Shown: positions 36,009 through 47,995 of the stretch, piece after piece | How positions within the stretch are numbered: position 1 is the stretch's first letter | Layout: each line of letters begins with the position of its first letter | Source of the DNA: Undaria pinnatifida | Taxonomy: Eukaryota; Sar; Phaeophyceae; Laminariales; Alariaceae | Length of the DNA stretch: 64,000 nt | Direction: 5' to 3' | Assembly (NCBI GenBank): GCA_012845835.1 | Contig: JABAKD010000018.1 | Coordinates: 1 to 64,000 of the forward strand | Notes under the pieces: model-generated | Seen by the model: only the letters and a program-made list of their open reading frames with translations | Database searches by the model: none | What the model was told of the DNA's origin: nothing | Position numbers and translations under genes: made by a program

Positions 36009-38080
36009 TACTACAACCACAACTACAGTGCGCCCCGCATTGTTCAGTAAATTCCCCAGTGTGCGCGAACCGCGTCAGGGCCAAAAAACGAAATCGCTCA
36101 AACAAAACAAGCGCCTATATCATAGTACGAGCCGACTCACTCATGCCCCTGTTCTGCTCCCAGCTTCCTTCGCCAGCCCAGCAAAAGCGCAGCGGTCGGG
36201 TGGATCACCCAGAACAGGGGGTCGTACGGCGCGGAGGACGTGAACATATCTCCCACGTGCCTGCGACAACGACGGCGAGGACGTGAAGAGCGTATGGTGG
36301 AGAACATATTCGCAGGCCGGACAAATCGGGCGGAAAAACTGTGCAGATCGTACTACTGATCACACAGGTCATACATACTCAACAGATCATACATATCCTA
36401 GAGAACATCATCACCGATCTCTTAGAAACCGATCGGCGATCGGTTAGAATATTCCACAGCAAGAGGCCATCAAACTGCGTTGATGACGTAAATATACCAA
36501 GGCTACGGCGTTTGAGGGTGCTTTCTGTCAGAGCGTGGGCTGAAGCCACAACATTATGTTCAAAAGACTAAACGGTAAGCATCCCCTAATGACCTATGAC
36601 GGTGGATACGGCAAAGGGATCCTTCGGGGGCCTGGTGTTAGGGTGGTGGTTGTATTTTGGTTGGGTGCCTCACCCCAGTAGTGCTCCCCTATTCCCTCTG
36701 CGGTCTTGGGTTTCAGTCCTGTTGTTGTTTGTCACATGAAACCGGCATGGAATGATCTGTGAGCTGGGTCAAGGCAATCACCCAACGCCAGTTAGGTTGG
36801 TGAGGTACGTAGCCACACGTGGGAGTGGCCCAAACCCGGTAGAGAGAACCCCCCATCACACCCCCCCCCCCCATGTTTGATGAATAACCAACGTGCTCCA
36901 TCTCGGCATAGTAGAGATGCCAGGGTCTATGACATGCGGCTACGGTCATGCAAAAACTGAATACCCCCGCTTCTCCGACCGATGTTGACCGAGGAAGCTC
37001 CATCGATTCAGGAGCGCCATATACCCCACACAAGAAAACACTGAATCACAGAATATTGTAAGTTCAGCCAAACCAAAACGTAGCGTGGCCATGGCGTGCA
37101 ATTAAAATCAAATGTCCTTCGAAACACGAACGACATTGATATATTGTTTTACATCCCGAGCGCCGCCATTCGAATTAAATGTCAGGCAGTAGGTGTTACC
37201 CTTAACGTAGAACAAGCCTCATGTGTTACGGTGGAGGTGGTGTTTTTGTTGGTTAAAACGTTATCAAATTCGTACCTCCTTTACCCAAAATTGTCGAAGC
37301 TATGCCGTTCCTTTTGTTTACAACACGTTTTTGTTGTGTAGCTACATAAATAGGATATTGTTTATCGGGGATAACTGGAAATTTTCTCCCGGTCGAGCCT
37401 GAGGGTATTGTCTACAGAACTCCCTCGAGTTTTCAGCGTCCAAACAAAACGGCGAAACTTAGCGCGGCATGCAACTCGGATCCAAAGCCAATACCATCGT
37501 AAACGGTACTGCAACGGTACTGGTTAGTTTCTCGGTAGGACACCACCGTGGATCGGAAATGGTTCTGGCCAAAATGATACATTCTCCGTGTAACACGTGT
37601 CGAAGGCGACGTTTTCATATAAATCTGAAACAAATTAAAGCGGTGCATACCCGGGGTCACAGATCGAGTCGAGCGCCTTCTTTCAAAAAGCGTCTTCGAA
37701 GGCCTGCCCGTAGTCTCCAGCGATGTGGAAATGTTCGTCTTCCGTGTCCTATATCTAAACGAGGCGGCCGGTGGGTGCGTAAAAACTGTGACACATTAAA
37801 CAAATCAGATACCGATGATTGGTGATATGTGTGATCAATGTCATTCACGAAAGACAGATGTTAAGTGTATACTGTATTATCTATACGCCCAATAGACCAC
37901 GTTACCTGGTGCGCGAGCCAAATAATTTGCATGTCCAGGCGTATACTTCCACGGTTAGATTTGTAGTGCCACAGATCCTCTTGCACAACACATTATATCG
38001 ACAGATATATGATCTAGAATATATCCTGCATGATCTACATGATGTAGGAAACGATATTTGTGATATATCATGAAAATGAA
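36009..38080. other. Sequence with no supported gene
   Basis: The longest frame is 118 codons on the + strand at 37,469-37,825, very basic (many Arg/Lys/His) and without a recognisable domain. Overlapping frames on both strands at 36,713-37,033 and 37,657-37,848 look like chance. A run of 14 C lies near 36,860. Confidence 0.35.
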
Positions 38081-38160
38081 AATACACTCCAGCTGTGAGA
38101 TCGAAGGTTTCGTCGAAACTCATCTTTGCAAACTGTGTGTGATACTCCGATCGCGCGTAT
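38081..38160 (-). repeat. Family D micro-repeat, copy 1 (MSFDETFDLTAGVY in translation)
   Basis: On the minus strand, GATCGGAGTATCACACACAG, then TTGCAAAG, leads to an ATG at 38,123 whose frame reads MSFDETFDLTAGVYFHF and stays open for 73 codons. Related segments lie at 40.8, 53.2 and 55.4 kb. The coding-like core is kept with synonymous changes (see findings). The function is unknown. Confidence 0.7.
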
Positions 38161-38720
38161 TATATGATACGTGTAATATATACACCTCCTTTGAAGTTGA
38201 TTTTGGGCATCAGCGAACTGGGTCCAACGCATGCCCGTAGTGTCTTAGGTGGAGTGAGGAGCGGTTGTCAAAATCAAGTGCGCTGCTCTATAACCTGTTC
38301 CTGACCGTCGGTATACTGAACAGTCTTCGGGCCGCGTCTTCTCTGTGTCAGGTGTGTGAGAAATTTCTTTGTCGTTTTCAAGCAAGCGGGCGCGTTGGCA
38401 TATACTACCTGGCTTGATGTAAAAGAAAGGAACACCACTCAGCGATCATCTACTACACGTTAGGGCATGTTTTCATGAGCACTACGAGCAAGAGCACCAG
38501 ACATGGACGCGACGTCTACAGGACCAAAACATCTTCGGCGACAGTGGGGAGAAAACAGGACGTATAATCGTACACTATATAATAATAATGTGAAAAAAAA
38601 GTACAGACAGGTATGTTAACACTGCGGTAAACCACACGACCAACCTATTGCGCAGGGTATTTCGTGCCTCCATCCGTTTACATGATTACCTGACAAACGC
38701 TACCATACCAAACGCAGTAG

Positions 38721-38738
38721 CTAACCCTAACCCTAAGA
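38721..38738. repeat. Short interstitial telomere-like tract (CCCTAA, about 2.5 units)
   Basis: GCTAACCCTAACCCTAAG lies 13 bp before a family C element. It is too short to mark a telomere and may be chance. Confidence 0.4.
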
Positions 38739-38751
38739 GTTAATATTCCTG

Positions 38752-38936
38752 GAACATGACTTTGAAGGCATTCGTTCGTGCAAACCGACCAAAGGCCTCT
38801 ATGCCCTTGTCCCAAAACAAATAGTACTCGCAAAATTATAGATTAACCGTTAGTTCCTCACTTCAGGGGCTCAACCGCACTTCTATATTATTAGTTAATC
38901 CAACAACTGCAACCCCTACGGCGGGATGACTCTACA
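38752..38936 (+). repeat. Family C dispersed repeat, copy 3
   Basis: CATGACTTTGAAGGCATTCG, CAAACCGACCAA, AAACAAATAGTACTCGC, TAGTTCCTCACTTCAGGGGC and CCTACGGCGGGATGACT occur in the family order. Confidence 0.8.
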
Positions 38937-38970
38937 GCGCAACGAGACACACTACGTTAGAAGCGTGGCG

Positions 38971-39203
38971 ACGAAGGCTGCGGTGGCGGAGATATGCCCA
39001 CATTTTCGGTACCAAGTGTTCACCACTTGCACGGGTGACTCTGTACATCACACGGACAACAAATGCTTCATGGGCGACGTTTAGTGCACCGTAGCATACG
39101 ATTGCAAACTGGGGAACAATATCGCAATACTCCAACGGCATTGAAACTTATACAAGACCGCAAGAAACAGGGGGGGCACTCACGCTAAAGACCTTGAGCC
39201 ACC
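38971..39203 (+). repeat. Family B dispersed element, copy 5
   Basis: It runs from CGAAGGCTGCGGTGGCGG through TGCCCACATTTTC, CACGGGTGACTCTGTACATC and GAAACAGGGGGGGCACTCAC to CCTTGAGCCACC. The 233-bp span matches the other copies. It is the older of two B copies that lie almost side by side here. Confidence 0.65.
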
Positions 39204-39312
39204 GTGAACGAAGGCCCCGAACCCCCCCCCCCTACTGAACGCTTGGCCTGGCATCGTTGGGTTTTTGAGGTTCTTCATTTAAGGACCTCAACTACTTAAG
39301 GCACGCCCACAT

Positions 39313-39540
39313 GATCAAGTCTACGATAGCGTGGATACGCTCTCGTATACTGCCGGGATTTTGGTCCCTCGACCGTGTGGATCTGTGCCTCACCGCAAGC
39401 TACTCTTCAGGGGATTGGTGTGAAGGAGCCTAGCTAATAATTCCATGACGATGTCGAATCGCAAAACAAAAAAAGCACGAAAGCTGAAGACCGTCATAGA
39501 TCAGGGGCGAATGTCGCTTGCGCGAGTGACCCCGACTCAC
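39313..39540 (+). repeat. Family B dispersed element, copy 6
   Basis: GATCAAGTCTACGATAGCG at the start, GTGTGGATCTGTGCCTCACC in the middle and TCGCTTGCGCGAGTGACCCC at the end match the family landmarks. Its start lies only 110 bp after the end of the previous copy. Confidence 0.75.
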
Positions 39541-39561
39541 TGAAAAGACGAGCCATAAAAA

Positions 39562-40197
39562 TTGACCCCATTACCGCAGCTTCGGTCGGAAACTGGCATT
39601 GAGAAGTCTGAAAGGTGCCTCCCGATGATCAAATATATACCCTACATTCTCGGACGGGCCGATAATGGAGCGGAGTTCGAAAATAAGGCTATGTATCAGC
39701 TGGAAAACCATCGGGTACAAAAAGACCCGAACCACACCGTACCGGTTCCAGGGCAACTCGGTACGGGTACCTTCCATCATTCACGGCATGCCAGCCAACG
39801 GCATGCTAGTCATGCACAGCTAGATACCCCAAAAAAGAAAAATGCAAACACAAGAATTGCATTCGGACAGCTTCGGGGGGCTAAGGAGTTCCGTTATTCC
39901 AAACCAAAATTAACCAAAACAGGCTACGTCTATGGTAGAACTCGTGACGCGGCACCCCATACGCGCAAAGCGAAAAAACTGGAACCTGTACAAACCCGCG
40001 AAAACGCTAGGAACACGACAACGAGCTGGAGAAGCAAAAGCATCCAAGATGTCTGGGCGAAGCCGTCGTCCAGGCGCTCGTACCGGCTGCTACAGAGCGT
40101 AGCTAAAATACCTACCCCTCCGGACGCGGCAGGATGGGGGGCATTGTTCGCCGGGTGTCGACGGAGCCCCCTCTGGTTCGTGGTCCAGAAGGATTGA
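39562..40197 (+). CDS. Unrecognised 211-codon open frame
   Basis: This is the longest forward frame outside the satellites. The translation is basic, with a lysine-rich stretch (about residues 90-145) and no predicted membrane segment. Residues 32-42 read GRADNGAEFEN, which superficially resembles the D-N-G-x-E-F signature of retroelement integrases, but the expected surrounding residues are absent. The last ~260 bp overlaps a better-looking minus-strand candidate (39,930-40,676), so at most one of the two is likely real there. Confidence 0.2.
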   Translation: MTPLPQLRSETGIEKSERCLPMIKYIPYILGRADNGAEFENKAMYQLENHRVQKDPNHTVPVPGQLGTGTFHHSRHASQRHASHAQLDTPKKKNANTRIAFGQLRGAKEFRYSKPKLTKTGYVYGRTRDAAPHTRKAKKLEPVQTRENARNTTTSWRSKSIQDVWAKPSSRRSYRLLQSVAKIPTPPDAAGWGALFAGCRRSPLWFVVQKD

Positions 40198-40640
40198 TTT
40201 TCCGGTCGAGGTGAGTCTAGATCCGGAACGGATAAGAGGGTGATCGTGGGGGAATGACGATAAGTCTCGCTGAAGACGTAGTTCGATGGAAAGTCCAAGT
40301 CCAAGTCGACCGGAACTACTGCAGGAATATCGGAGGAGGGAAATGAACGGAGGGGGGTGGATGTAAAGGAAGAAATAGGGACGGGGTGGCAGGCGGAGCG
40401 GCGGCGGAAGACAGCGGGAGAGGAGTGGAAGAGGACGGCGATGAGGGGGTGGTATGCTTGTCGTCGTGTTTGATGAACTGCATCATGACGAGGAGCAGCA
40501 ACGCCGTTCCCAGTGTGGTGCCAATGATAGCTCCAGCGTTTTGCAAACTCGCATTCATCATTATCTGGAAACGGATGAGCTCCAGTCGTGATGCGACCTG
40601 CGGTTGATTGCGGAGAAGAAAAGGCGGGAAGCGTGTTCAG
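39930..40640 (-). pseudogene. Possible membrane-anchored protein exon, frame-shifted
   Basis: On the minus strand, one frame gives a stretch of basic and polar residues, then MMNASLQNAGAIIGTTLG leading into about 20 hydrophobic residues, then KHDDKH and a Ser/Pro-rich stem, ending at 40,316. A second frame carries a plausible continuation containing PVDLDLDFPSNYVFSETYRH down to about 39,930. Together they look like a type II or single-pass membrane protein broken by one frame change in the Ser/Pro region. A pyrimidine-rich tract followed by CAG at about 40,601 could be a 3' splice site. The family is not recognised. Alternatives are a sequencing indel, an intron, or two chance frames. Confidence 0.3.
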
Positions 40641-40794
40641 GTATTTGGAAGCTCTCACAACAAGGCTTGGCGCCAACTATGCCGAGGGTCATAAGCGGAT
40701 ACACCGGAGTACGATATACTAGGATCGGGCATCAGGCCATGCCTGCCTGTATGGGAATTTCCAGAATCATATTGGGGGTCGTATTGGAAAACGT

Positions 40795-40880
40795 ATAATA
40801 GACCCCGGCTGTGAGATCGAACCTTTCGTGGCAACTGATATATTGCATGCTGTGTGTGATAGATCGATCGCACGTACTGG
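40795..40880 (-). repeat. Family D micro-repeat, copy 2
   Basis: The minus strand reads TCTATCACACACAGCATGCA and then a frame containing RFDLTAGVYYTF. It lacks the ATG of copy 1. Three third-position differences from copy 1 within AGVY leave the peptide unchanged. Confidence 0.6.
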
Positions 40881-41125
40881 GAGTGTGTCTTCATTACTGA
40901 TATAGGTCGGCGACTCGCCTTAAAACTACAGTGTAGCTTGTGCCAGGACCAACAGGATGATGGGGTCGTGTTGTACTAAACAAATGGGTGGCCTGCCGAA
41001 AACGATCAGTTTGTGGGACATCAAACACGAATAGGTACGTATAGCAATGACCATCGTTGCATCATTCGCGGCAATTGAAAAAAAAGAGGAAACACAGGAG
41101 GTAGAACATATGAGTGAGTGAGCGG

Positions 41126-41371
41126 CGCGTGCTACGATAGAAGTTTCCCAGTTTGTTTTTTGATGTTCCTCAGTTTAGGGCGTTAAAATCCCTATCAAAA
41201 ACTGTTTTAGATAAAAATACAACTGCTACCGGATGGAAAAACCCATAGGCTAGGTATACAACGAGAATCGAGAACCAAAATGGCCAATTTCCGACGATCT
41301 CGACTCAAGGAGCCCGGTCTCTCAGAAACCATTTCAGGCGAAAAGCGACACCTCCTATCGTAGCACGCGTC
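41126..41371 (+). mobile_element. Family A MITE, full-length (~246 bp)
   Basis: It starts GCGCGTGCTACGATAGAAG and ends CTCCTATCGTAGCACGCGTC, so the ends are inverted repeats of about 16 bp. The interior holds GTTCCTCAGTTTAGGGCG, GGCTAGGTATACAACGAGAA, TTTCCGACGATCTCG and CAAGGAGCCCGG in the family order. It has no coding capacity, so any transposase must be supplied elsewhere. Confidence 0.85.
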
Positions 41372-42982
41372 GGGAATGTGTATCGAGAGAAATCATTCAT
41401 CGACTAGCAGCCAGGGTGAGGCATACACGGGAGGGATACATGATCCATGATGAGGAAAGGAGTACGGCACAGATTGTATACGGCTCGTGTATATGCAATG
41501 TTCCTCATTGGCTCACATCTACCTCACTAAGGGTGTCGATTGCCAAACACCAGGTACGATTAGGAGTACCTTGGCTTGTGGACACAGACAGGACTTGATC
41601 GTTAAGATCGTAGCATACAGGCCAGTCCAGCGATACGCACGGGAGGACGTACCATGGATACTTTCCTGGGTTTGCATCGTTTGCAGGTGGCACAGGATGA
41701 AATCTCGCGGCACTAGTACCGTACTACCATTTTTCGCGGTGCACGCGCTTTTGGTGTTATATACGAGTTCCATATATTTTGTTTGTCGTTTTTTTATCCT
41801 ACGGCGGATGGGGAAAAATAAAGCCTAACTAAGCTCACCACATTTGCACGTATTCTCATCCACGTTGTGAGTCAACTTGTTTCAACTTTATTTGCAATCT
41901 AGCGCTTGCTGGCATACCCGTCCATTCCCGTGGTAGCGACATTTGCAAGCTCCTAACGGCGATCCCCATTACTACTTGAGCAGCGCCAGCTGCGGCTGAA
42001 TACGGATGCGTGAGTATGCCAACCCGACATGAAACCGGAGATAGCCACCGGGAACGTCGTCATTCTGCGTGTAGTGTGGGACTTGCCTCTGATATTTATA
42101 TATATAAAAAACAGCCTTCCGCCGGAATCGGTCCAGTTGCTGTCCACCCTGCTCATTCCGGCGATACTTTATAGGTATTATAACTATACCTATAGACTAC
42201 TATAGCTATAACGTAGGCTATGTTTCACCTGTATTGTAATTACAAACGGGGGAAAACCGCTAGACGCATACAAACAAACAAACAAACAAACACAAAGGCA
42301 AACGGGAAACAAACGATCGTTAGCTAACACCGCTCGTGTATCTACAATTAGTGGCAGCCGGAAGCAATTGGAAAGGGAACATTCTATGTCCAGACTGTTG
42401 ACGTCTGGCGGCACACAGCACGGTTGATTCGTGAGTGGATGGCGAAAAGGATCACACGCTGTTCGCAGGGCACCACCGGGCATGACAAATACCGGTGCAA
42501 AGTTGAGGAAGGTGAAACATGCACCCTTGAGTGAAATAAACGATCAGGCTTGTGCTCGGGCATCGTACTGGTAATGAGTCGGTGATACTGACTCCCAAAA
42601 ACCATCAAACAAATCGATAATAGAACCGGTGCTATCGTGGCAGGATCCAGCGATCAAGCAGCCTGCAGAGAGCGCTACGCAGAAGGATTATTTTTCCACC
42701 CCACAACCAAACACATTTGTGCGTGTGTTTGTTCTACACATTTGGAACTGATATTTCCACCCGTCCAGCCCGATCAGTGCCCGTGCCGGTGCCTCCTCGT
42801 ACTACTACAGCTAGATTACCTCTTTCTGCCATCGCAGGACAAGGTGCTACTACCTACGGTAGAGGTGAAGTTTTCTTCTTCACGGGCTGTGCCAACCAGA
42901 GGAGCTTTATGCCTCATCCAAAACCCAAAACATTAGTCTACTTGTTCAATGCACAAATTGCAACGTTATCACTGTACTCATA
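41372..42982. other. Sequence with no supported gene; short (CAAA)n at 42,268-42,292
   Basis: Frames of about 60-113 codons overlap on both strands (for example 41,487-41,828 on the + strand and 42,717-42,983 on the + strand) without recognisable domains. The six-unit CAAA tract is the only clear simple repeat. Confidence 0.4.
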
Positions 42983-43109
42983 ACCTAGGTATTAATGAAA
43001 TATCAGACCCGAAACAAGACTGATATCCCAACGATTCTGCCATAAAAAACCCGGCCATTCAGAAACTGTTTTTGTCGAAAAGGGCAACCTCTATCGTAGG
43101 ACACGTTAC
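42983..43109 (+). mobile_element. Family A MITE, right half only
   Basis: ACCTAGGTAT, CCAACGATTC, CCCGGCCATTCAGAAACTG and the terminus CCTCTATCGTAGGACACGT match the right half of family A. The left half is absent. Confidence 0.65.
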
Positions 43110-45770
43110 AAGCTACGAAGCAGAGATGCTATAGTTCGGTACGCATTGTAAATGCTCTGGTACTTTGGCCATGTAACGCCGACCGCATTGGATGTGGGGG
43201 CGCATCACACGCAATCCCAGCTGCAAGGGGGCAAGAAAAGAAGGGTAGGGAAAACAATTTTCATTTCAATCTAATAAAAGGCGATGTACAAGAGTGTAGA
43301 CTAGGGGATATACTTATAATGGGGTAAAAAAACACATATCTTTCGTATCAACGGAGAAATAGAATTGATTAGATGTCGCGTGGGGCGTTTTCCAAGGCAG
43401 CAGACAGCAAAGCTTCTGTGTGTTGCGCTTTCAGTCAATGACATGCTTCCAATGTCAATTTGGCATCCAACACAATTGTTCTCCAGGCGTATACGCCTGA
43501 TAGACTATGTCGGCCGCGCGACGTGAAACGAAAAAACACAACTAACTGTTTGAACATTGCCTTCACGCCATTCATACCAGAAACTCGGCGACGGTGGGTT
43601 CGGACGATCGCAAACGTTCACCACGACGTGCGTCGGATGTGGATACTTCCAAACAGCCGATTTAGTTCGATGATGGTGCCTTTTCTCCGATGATAATGAC
43701 CTAAAATTTTTGTTTTGAACTGAGCTAATAAACTTTTCCATACGCCAAATTTACATTTTCAAAATTTAGAATACAGGTATTATTGCCCACTGCTAGCTAT
43801 CGATCGCGCAACAATGAAAAACGAATCCGAGAGTGACAGACGACCAAGATCCCTAGTATATGTCCTCCTGTCCCTACCACCTGGAGCCACCAAAGCCAAA
43901 TCCTCTTCTTCATCCGTGCACTTTCTCCGAAGAAGCCTCACACGGCAATCCGCTGTCCGATTAAATGATTAGTTTGTAAATACCTGCTGTTATTAATGCT
44001 ATTACAGTAGTATAGTGGGTACCCCAACTTAAGAGAGGGTGAGGTACGAGATTAGTGCAGGTAAGAGAGGACAAATTGGCTTGAACCAAGACATAGAGCT
44101 GCTTGCAACTAGTGTGGACAGCGGTACAGTTAAAATAGGATGCCCGGGCGCCCATTGTATATGCTTGGAAACTGCGCTTTTCATGTAAGCCTTATTATTT
44201 TCGTAGCATGAGGATGTCATGAAGAGTCGATGCTCAGAAGGAGAAAAAAAATCCACCAAGTTGGTTTTTGCCTTTGCACAAATCTGTTAGACCACTACTA
44301 CTGTCTTCATACGCTCGATATAAACCAAAACCCGCCACTACGGTGAAATATAAAAATAAATAATAGTCCGGAGTAATAACATAACCCCCCCCACGTAAAG
44401 AAGACTTACTTACGCACGTAACCACAAGTACCAACAACCCTGACCAAGCCATCCATCGGCAAACCATCCACCATACATATGGTAGAGCAATAGTCTATAG
44501 TGGAAACTACAGATATACGTACATTTATCAAGTAGGTATGATGTTAGATTACTTCAAAATTCTCCACCTGAAGAAAGAATACTAACACCAATAATTGTAA
44601 CGGAGAAAAGCATTTCTTTATAATAATAAAGAATAGGATCCCATCAAGAATTTTGTCCACATGGTATAGCACCCCTACACACAAGGCACAGAAGCGCATC
44701 TATGCAGACGGTTTAGACATAGATCACAGACTACCTGGGCACGGACACGGCACGAGAAGGGCTAAGGATTCGGATGCTTCTTCACAAATAGCACAGGGAG
44801 ATGTGTCCGTGGCGTGGCGGGTCCGAGAAGTGTATTGCCGCCACCTGTCACATCACACCCCGAGAAATGATTCGATCAAATGATTTGAGTCAGATGATTT
44901 CCTAGGTCTCGCTAACAGGTGCCCTGCAGGGACGCCGTTTTCAGGAAAAGCTCTGTGGGTCGTGATTGTACCTCTCTTACATGGAAATTAGTTTCGCAAT
45001 GGCCAACATCCAGCAGTCCTGTACACAGCAGTGCTTCATGTTATGTGTGGAGTCTCATGTATATTCGTGCACGTGTTGCCTTGTATTGCCAATATTGAGT
45101 GTACTCGGCTGTCGCTGGTGGCCGTCATCGCACATCACTACTGCTGTGGCTGTGGTTGGGCGCGCCGGCATGAGCGGAGCGGGGTCTCATAAGCCACAAC
45201 ATAGAGCTCCGAAAAAAGAACTCCGAGCCGAAAGAACAAACAATGCCCCGCCTCGTGACGTGGCGCGAGTTCGCGCCTTCTGCGCGTTCGTGTGTGCGTG
45301 CGGGCTGGTGGTCGAGTAGTCCGGCCATGATCGACTGGCTTGTATGCGAGCCGGGTACATTTCGAGAACTTGTTCAGCCATAATTGGGTGCACCCGATGG
45401 ACATGCGGCTGCTTTCGGATGCGGTGTGGTTTCGACCAATGGTATGTCGTCCTGAGTCGTTGTGGGACTGTGTGTTCTAGGGGTATCCGATACCGGCTAT
45501 CGGTCGATCGGGTGCACCCGATTTCGGCCATTGCTCATGTTAATACGACATTTTAGCTTCAAAACCATCATCTGAACCGATACTTTTGCATCCGACACAT
45601 CACCTGGACAAGGTCAACAAGTCTCGCCACATTCGCCGTTCAACATGCCTGATGTATTCACCGCTTCTCTTGAATGAGGAAAAACGATTACACTTTTTGT
45701 GTAAGTCTTGCAAACTGATAATGCAAGGAAGCATCGTATTAACCTGCACCTTGCGACTGCCGTTTGAACG
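43110..45770. other. Sequence with no supported gene
   Basis: Several 60-117-codon frames lie on both strands (for example 43,460-43,693 on the + strand, 44,653-44,883 on the + strand, and 45,187-45,531 on the minus strand). None contains a domain I recognise and none is clearly preferred over frames on the opposite strand. Confidence 0.35.
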
Positions 45771-45965
45771 GTGCATTTTCATGACTTTAGTAACACGTAC
45801 TCCACTCCGAGAACGTTCGCATACAACAACACCGAAGAAGTATTTTCGTGGTTTCTCGGACGCCTAGACGACATCATCTCTGGTGGTGCCCCTCAAGCAT
45901 TGTTGTGTGGCCAGTTTGACCATGAAGAACCAGAACCAGTAGCGTTATTGGCAAGAGGTCCATAG
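45771..45965 (+). pseudogene. Possible MULE/FAR1-type transposase fragment
   Basis: A short frame reads NNTEEVFSWFLGRLDDII and then SGGAPQALLCGQFDH. In the MULE transposase family the corresponding segment is usually an E-(T/S)-x-E-S-(F/Y)-x-W-(F/L)-L run, followed 15-20 residues later by P-x-x-(I/L)-(I/L)-T-D. The spacing and the W-F-L and A-P-Q-A-L-L resemblance fit, but the catalytic-region T-D is C-G here, and no upstream domain was found. The frame starts just after a stop and has no ATG. If correct, it is a decayed relic. Confidence 0.2.
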
Positions 45966-46798
45966 CCCAAGGGACCATAATAACAATACACTGTTGAAGA
46001 GACAAACTATAGTCTAGAGAACCGACATTAGCGAGTGTATCTGACGAATGAAACCAGAATAATTTGTTTAAGTACGTTTCACGTACCTATAGACTGTGCT
46101 TTTTTTTAGATACTTGTTTGATGTGTCTTTTAACGTCCCTTCCGTCGTCTGTTTCGTGATACACAGAGCCAAAAGCATGGCTCACAAACTGACGTGGATG
46201 ATTTGAGTTTTCTCTTTTTCGTAGAAACCGCATAGCGTGTGTTTATGTATTCGACGCATACTATACACGACAGAGTATTCCAGATATTCTATTGAACGGT
46301 TGAATCACGCTGCTCAACTGCTCACAAGGAGAAACAAGACAACTTTCCCACTGCAAAATAGGAAAAAAAAAAACTTATTGACGAACGAACAAAATGTATA
46401 TACAAAAAAAATCCAAGCCTTTTTTACCCTAGCCAAAATACTCCTTCCATTTGGACGAAAACTTGAAAAGTATACCCGTTCTTCGGACGGCAGCAAAGTA
46501 AGTGGCACAACAGCAGTACAGTATGTAGTAGCACCAGGTGCGAGTGATATCGGTGTGCAGGCACGATTCTTCAAGCTGGTGCCCTAGGGTATAGACTACT
46601 AGTTAGTCTAGAAGTACAGGGTCTGTGGTAACATACTGCCAGGCGGAGAGAAAAAGTGCAGTCCCTCCGAGAGCAACAAGGGTAGCAGCCGATGAAATGA
46701 AAGGTCACATTACAATCATCATGTAATGATGTTTTACGTTCTATACGGGATGCGGAAAGCGAAATATGCACAAGCCAGCAAGTACAGGCCCAACGAAA
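45966..46798. other. Sequence with no supported gene
   Basis: A 116-codon + frame at 46,237-46,587 ends in a protein-like stretch (it contains SGTTAVQYVVAPGASD) but has no recognisable domain and a similar-length frame opposite it. No element was recognised. Confidence 0.35.
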
Positions 46799-46821
46799 GG
46801 GGGGGGGGGGGGGGGGGGGGG
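46799..46821 (+). repeat. Homopolymer of 23 G
   Basis: An uninterrupted run of G, followed by TGGGG. It is a likely slippage or sequencing-error site and could form a quadruplex. Confidence 0.95.
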
Positions 46822-47667
46822 TGGGGATTAAGTTCGCATTCATAATATTAAACTCGCACACCAATGCCTGTTACTTGTCGTATTCACAGTATATATTTAG
46901 TCAAGCATTCATTGGTGTTACCCGTGGGTCTACCACTCACGTCCCGACAGTTGCCACGAATCTTTGTTTCTCTATTATTATCACCCTGTGGGAAATTTGC
47001 CGCAAGGTCGGAAACAATTTGACAAGCACTCTCGAGTTTTTATATACAAACTTTCTGATCCCCACTTTTTTTCTTCGCGTATTTTTTTTTTCTCGTTCTC
47101 TTCGCAAGCTGAAACTCAAGATCCGGGGATACCGAGCGAGCTTCTTCCCCCTCCACCACTACGGTATGCGCCGTCGGCTTTATCGCGTAAAAAGTGCAGC
47201 CCTTTTTTGCCCCGTAGACTCTCCCATATCAAATTCCTCCTACCGTGGTATTTTTTTTCCCGATTTGATTGTGTTTGCAAATAGCCTCGAGGGTTTAGTG
47301 TTTGCGAATAAACTAAAATGTCCGACCCACGTGGTATTTGAGCTCCAGGGGATTTTTTTCTATTAATAGTGGTAGCAGTAGTAGCATTCGCGGGTGACCA
47401 CTAAAACCCCCCGGGGCGACCAGGTCAATCCACTACTATTATTGTTTATATCCAAATCAATATCAATCCGCTACAAAGGCCTAAAAACACACGTACGTAT
47501 TCAACGTGATTGAAATTGAGGGAATGATGTGTTTCGAGGCTCTGACTCTGTGACAATAGCTGCAGAGGTGGCACCGAAGTGTCTGTAAAGATCACTTGTT
47601 GAAGAAAAAACACGGTTTAAAAAAGGCGCTCATGTGGCCAAAAGAAGAAAAAGAGGGTAAAAAAGTT
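46822..47667. other. Sequence with a 181-codon + frame of doubtful coding status
   Basis: The frame at 46,821-47,366 begins at the G-run with a GTG and is rich in Phe, Ser and Leu because of T-rich DNA (poly-T tracts near 47,065-47,095). No domain was recognised. I do not call it a gene. Confidence 0.3.

Positions 47668-47995
<328 letters not shown>

Noticed and set aside
38721-38738. Chromosome-end telomere
   Set aside because: Only about 2.5 CCCTAA units lie inside the sequence, with ordinary DNA on both sides.
39655-39700. Retroelement integrase core from the D-N-G-x-E-F string
   Set aside because: The residues expected before and after this signature are absent and no reverse transcriptase or protease was seen nearby. 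A chance match is likely.
46821-47366. 181-codon + frame as a gene
   Set aside because: It starts at a GTG in a G homopolymer, is shaped by poly-T tracts, has no domain, and a 60-codon frame with similar composition lies opposite.
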